DNA of 64,000 nt from Corynebacterium glyciniphilum AJ 3170. Lineage in GTDB: Bacteria > Actinomycetota > Actinomycetes > Mycobacteriales > Mycobacteriaceae. The DNA is taken from NCBI RefSeq assembly GCF_007673095.1, contig NZ_VDYZ01000007.1, positions 124,001-188,000 on the forward strand. Reading direction: 5' to 3'. Shown here in pieces: positions 63,527 to 64,000 of the stretch. Every line of letters starts with the position of its first letter. Position 1 is the first letter of the stretch. The translations under genes were made by a program, and so were the position numbers. The notes beneath the pieces are model-generated. The model saw nothing but the letters and a program-made list of their open reading frames with translations, was not told the origin of the DNA and did no database searches.

Positions 63527-63581
63527 GTGCGTGACATTTTCCGGGAAGCGGCGTCATGAAACACCGGAAAATGTCACGAAG
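63527..63581. repeat. 55-nt palindromic repeat, copy C (solo)
   Basis: CGTGACATTTTCCGG and CCGGAAAATGTCACG form a perfect 15-bp inverted repeat around 19 bases. The unit has the same 55-base length and GTGCGTGACA end as copies A and B, but no nuclease gene beside it. Its right arm supplies the TGA stop codon of the MFS gene. Confidence 0.8.
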
Positions 63582-64000
63582 TCTCACGCGAGGGGAACTG
63601 GCGGCGGGCCCGCACGGTCAGGGCGAACAGTCCCGCAGCGACACAGACGATCACGCCGGAGACGGCGACCACGGCACCTGCGTCCTGCGTCGCGAGGACC
63701 ACGCCACCGAGCGCCCCGGCGGCCGTGACTCCGAGATACGTTCCGGACGTGTTCAGGGCGATCGCGGCATCCGCCCCGTCACCGGCGGTCATGGAGAGCA
63801 GTGCCGTCAGTGCGGGCGACAGGGCGAACGCGCCCAAGGCTTGTACGGCACCGACGGCCACAAGCACGATGATCAGGGCGTTTTCCAGGGGAGCCAGCGA
63901 CCACAGCAGCCACGCTCCGAAGCATCCTGCGCCGAGGGTGACCAGAGCCAGCACGATCGTCGGACGGGGCCCGATCCTGTCCGTCAGTACGCCGCCTGAC
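63574..64000 (-). CDS. MFS transporter, C-terminal part
   Basis: The last 141 or so codons of a major facilitator gene that continues past the right edge. The motif A-like loop SGGVLTDRIGPRPTI, found here near the window edge, is followed by about four hydrophobic segments, fitting helices 9-12 of a 12-helix transporter. The C-terminus RARRQFPSRETS ends at a TGA inside the palindromic repeat copy C, so the repeat may have trimmed or extended the original tail. Substrate unknown. Confidence 0.8.
   Translation of the reverse strand, partial: SGGVLTDRIGPRPTIVLALVTLGAGCFGAWLLWSLAPLENALIIVLVAVGAVQALGAFALSPALTALLSMTAGDGADAAIALNTSGTYLGVTAAGALGGVVLATQDAGAVVAVSGVIVCVAAGLFALTVRARRQFPSRETS

Overview
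The window is high-GC DNA from a member of the genus Corynebacterium or a close relative (Mycobacteriales). The evidence is a dnaK-grpE / dnaJ-hspR / clpB set carrying HAIR (HspR) operators and a SigH-type promoter, DtxR-type iron boxes, an actinobacterial dCTP deaminase, a LysI-like transporter, AlaT, several apparently leaderless promoters, and a tRNA-Gly(TCC). No rRNA, CRISPR array, prophage or classical insertion sequence was seen.

Layout. 1-2.9 kb: edge of an exopolysaccharide cluster (membrane protein, glycosyltransferase, undecaprenyl-phosphate sugar transferase). 3.1-11.9 kb: MFS exporter, DsbA-like thioredoxin-fold protein, bifunctional PutA with a divergent, unusually large GntR/FCD regulator, tRNA-Gly, dcd. 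12.3-19.4 kb: secreted lipase, a NarL-type two-component system with a small secreted peptide gene between kinase and regulator, alaT, a Gly/Asn-rich membrane protein, an esterase. 19.4-29.2 kb: the heat-shock locus, split by a three-gene island of opposite orientation (a Tat-exported clan-A glycoside hydrolase flanked by two paralogous unknown proteins). 29.2-40.9 kb: orphan VapB-like antitoxin, basic amino-acid transporter, aminopeptidase, two small unknown genes, exonuclease III, a luciferase-like oxidoreductase under a RosR-like operator, a WXG/DUF1023 pair coupled to a flavin monooxygenase, a SulP transporter, a nitrilase-family amidase. 41-48.2 kb: a DUF559/Vsr-like nuclease gene, then a DtxR-box-controlled siderophore ABC importer with an AraC regulator and a flavohaemoprotein-like reductase. 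48.2-54.8 kb: clpB, a second DUF559/Vsr-like nuclease gene, a SWIM/SNF2 helicase pair. 54.9-64 kb: a second iron-regulated siderophore-binding lipoprotein coupled to an EreA/ChaN-fold protein, a DrrAB-like ABC transporter with its two-component system, a sulfurtransferase, an EIIA-Glc-like protein, an SDR and the end of an MFS gene.

The most unusual observation: each of the two DUF559/Vsr-like nuclease genes is bracketed by a pair of equal-length palindromic repeats belonging to a family specific to that gene (55 nt at 40884 and 41941; 52 nt at 50979 and 52228), with nearly the same spacing in both cases. The 55-nt family also has a solo copy at 63527. This looks like a compact nuclease-plus-palindrome element comparable in design to REP/RAYT systems. 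No published description is known to me, and no search could be run. Other points to follow up are the split dnaK locus, a response regulator cut short by an in-frame amber codon, a sulfurtransferase whose catalytic Cys is Ser, and an orphan antitoxin with an unrelated ORF where its toxin should be.
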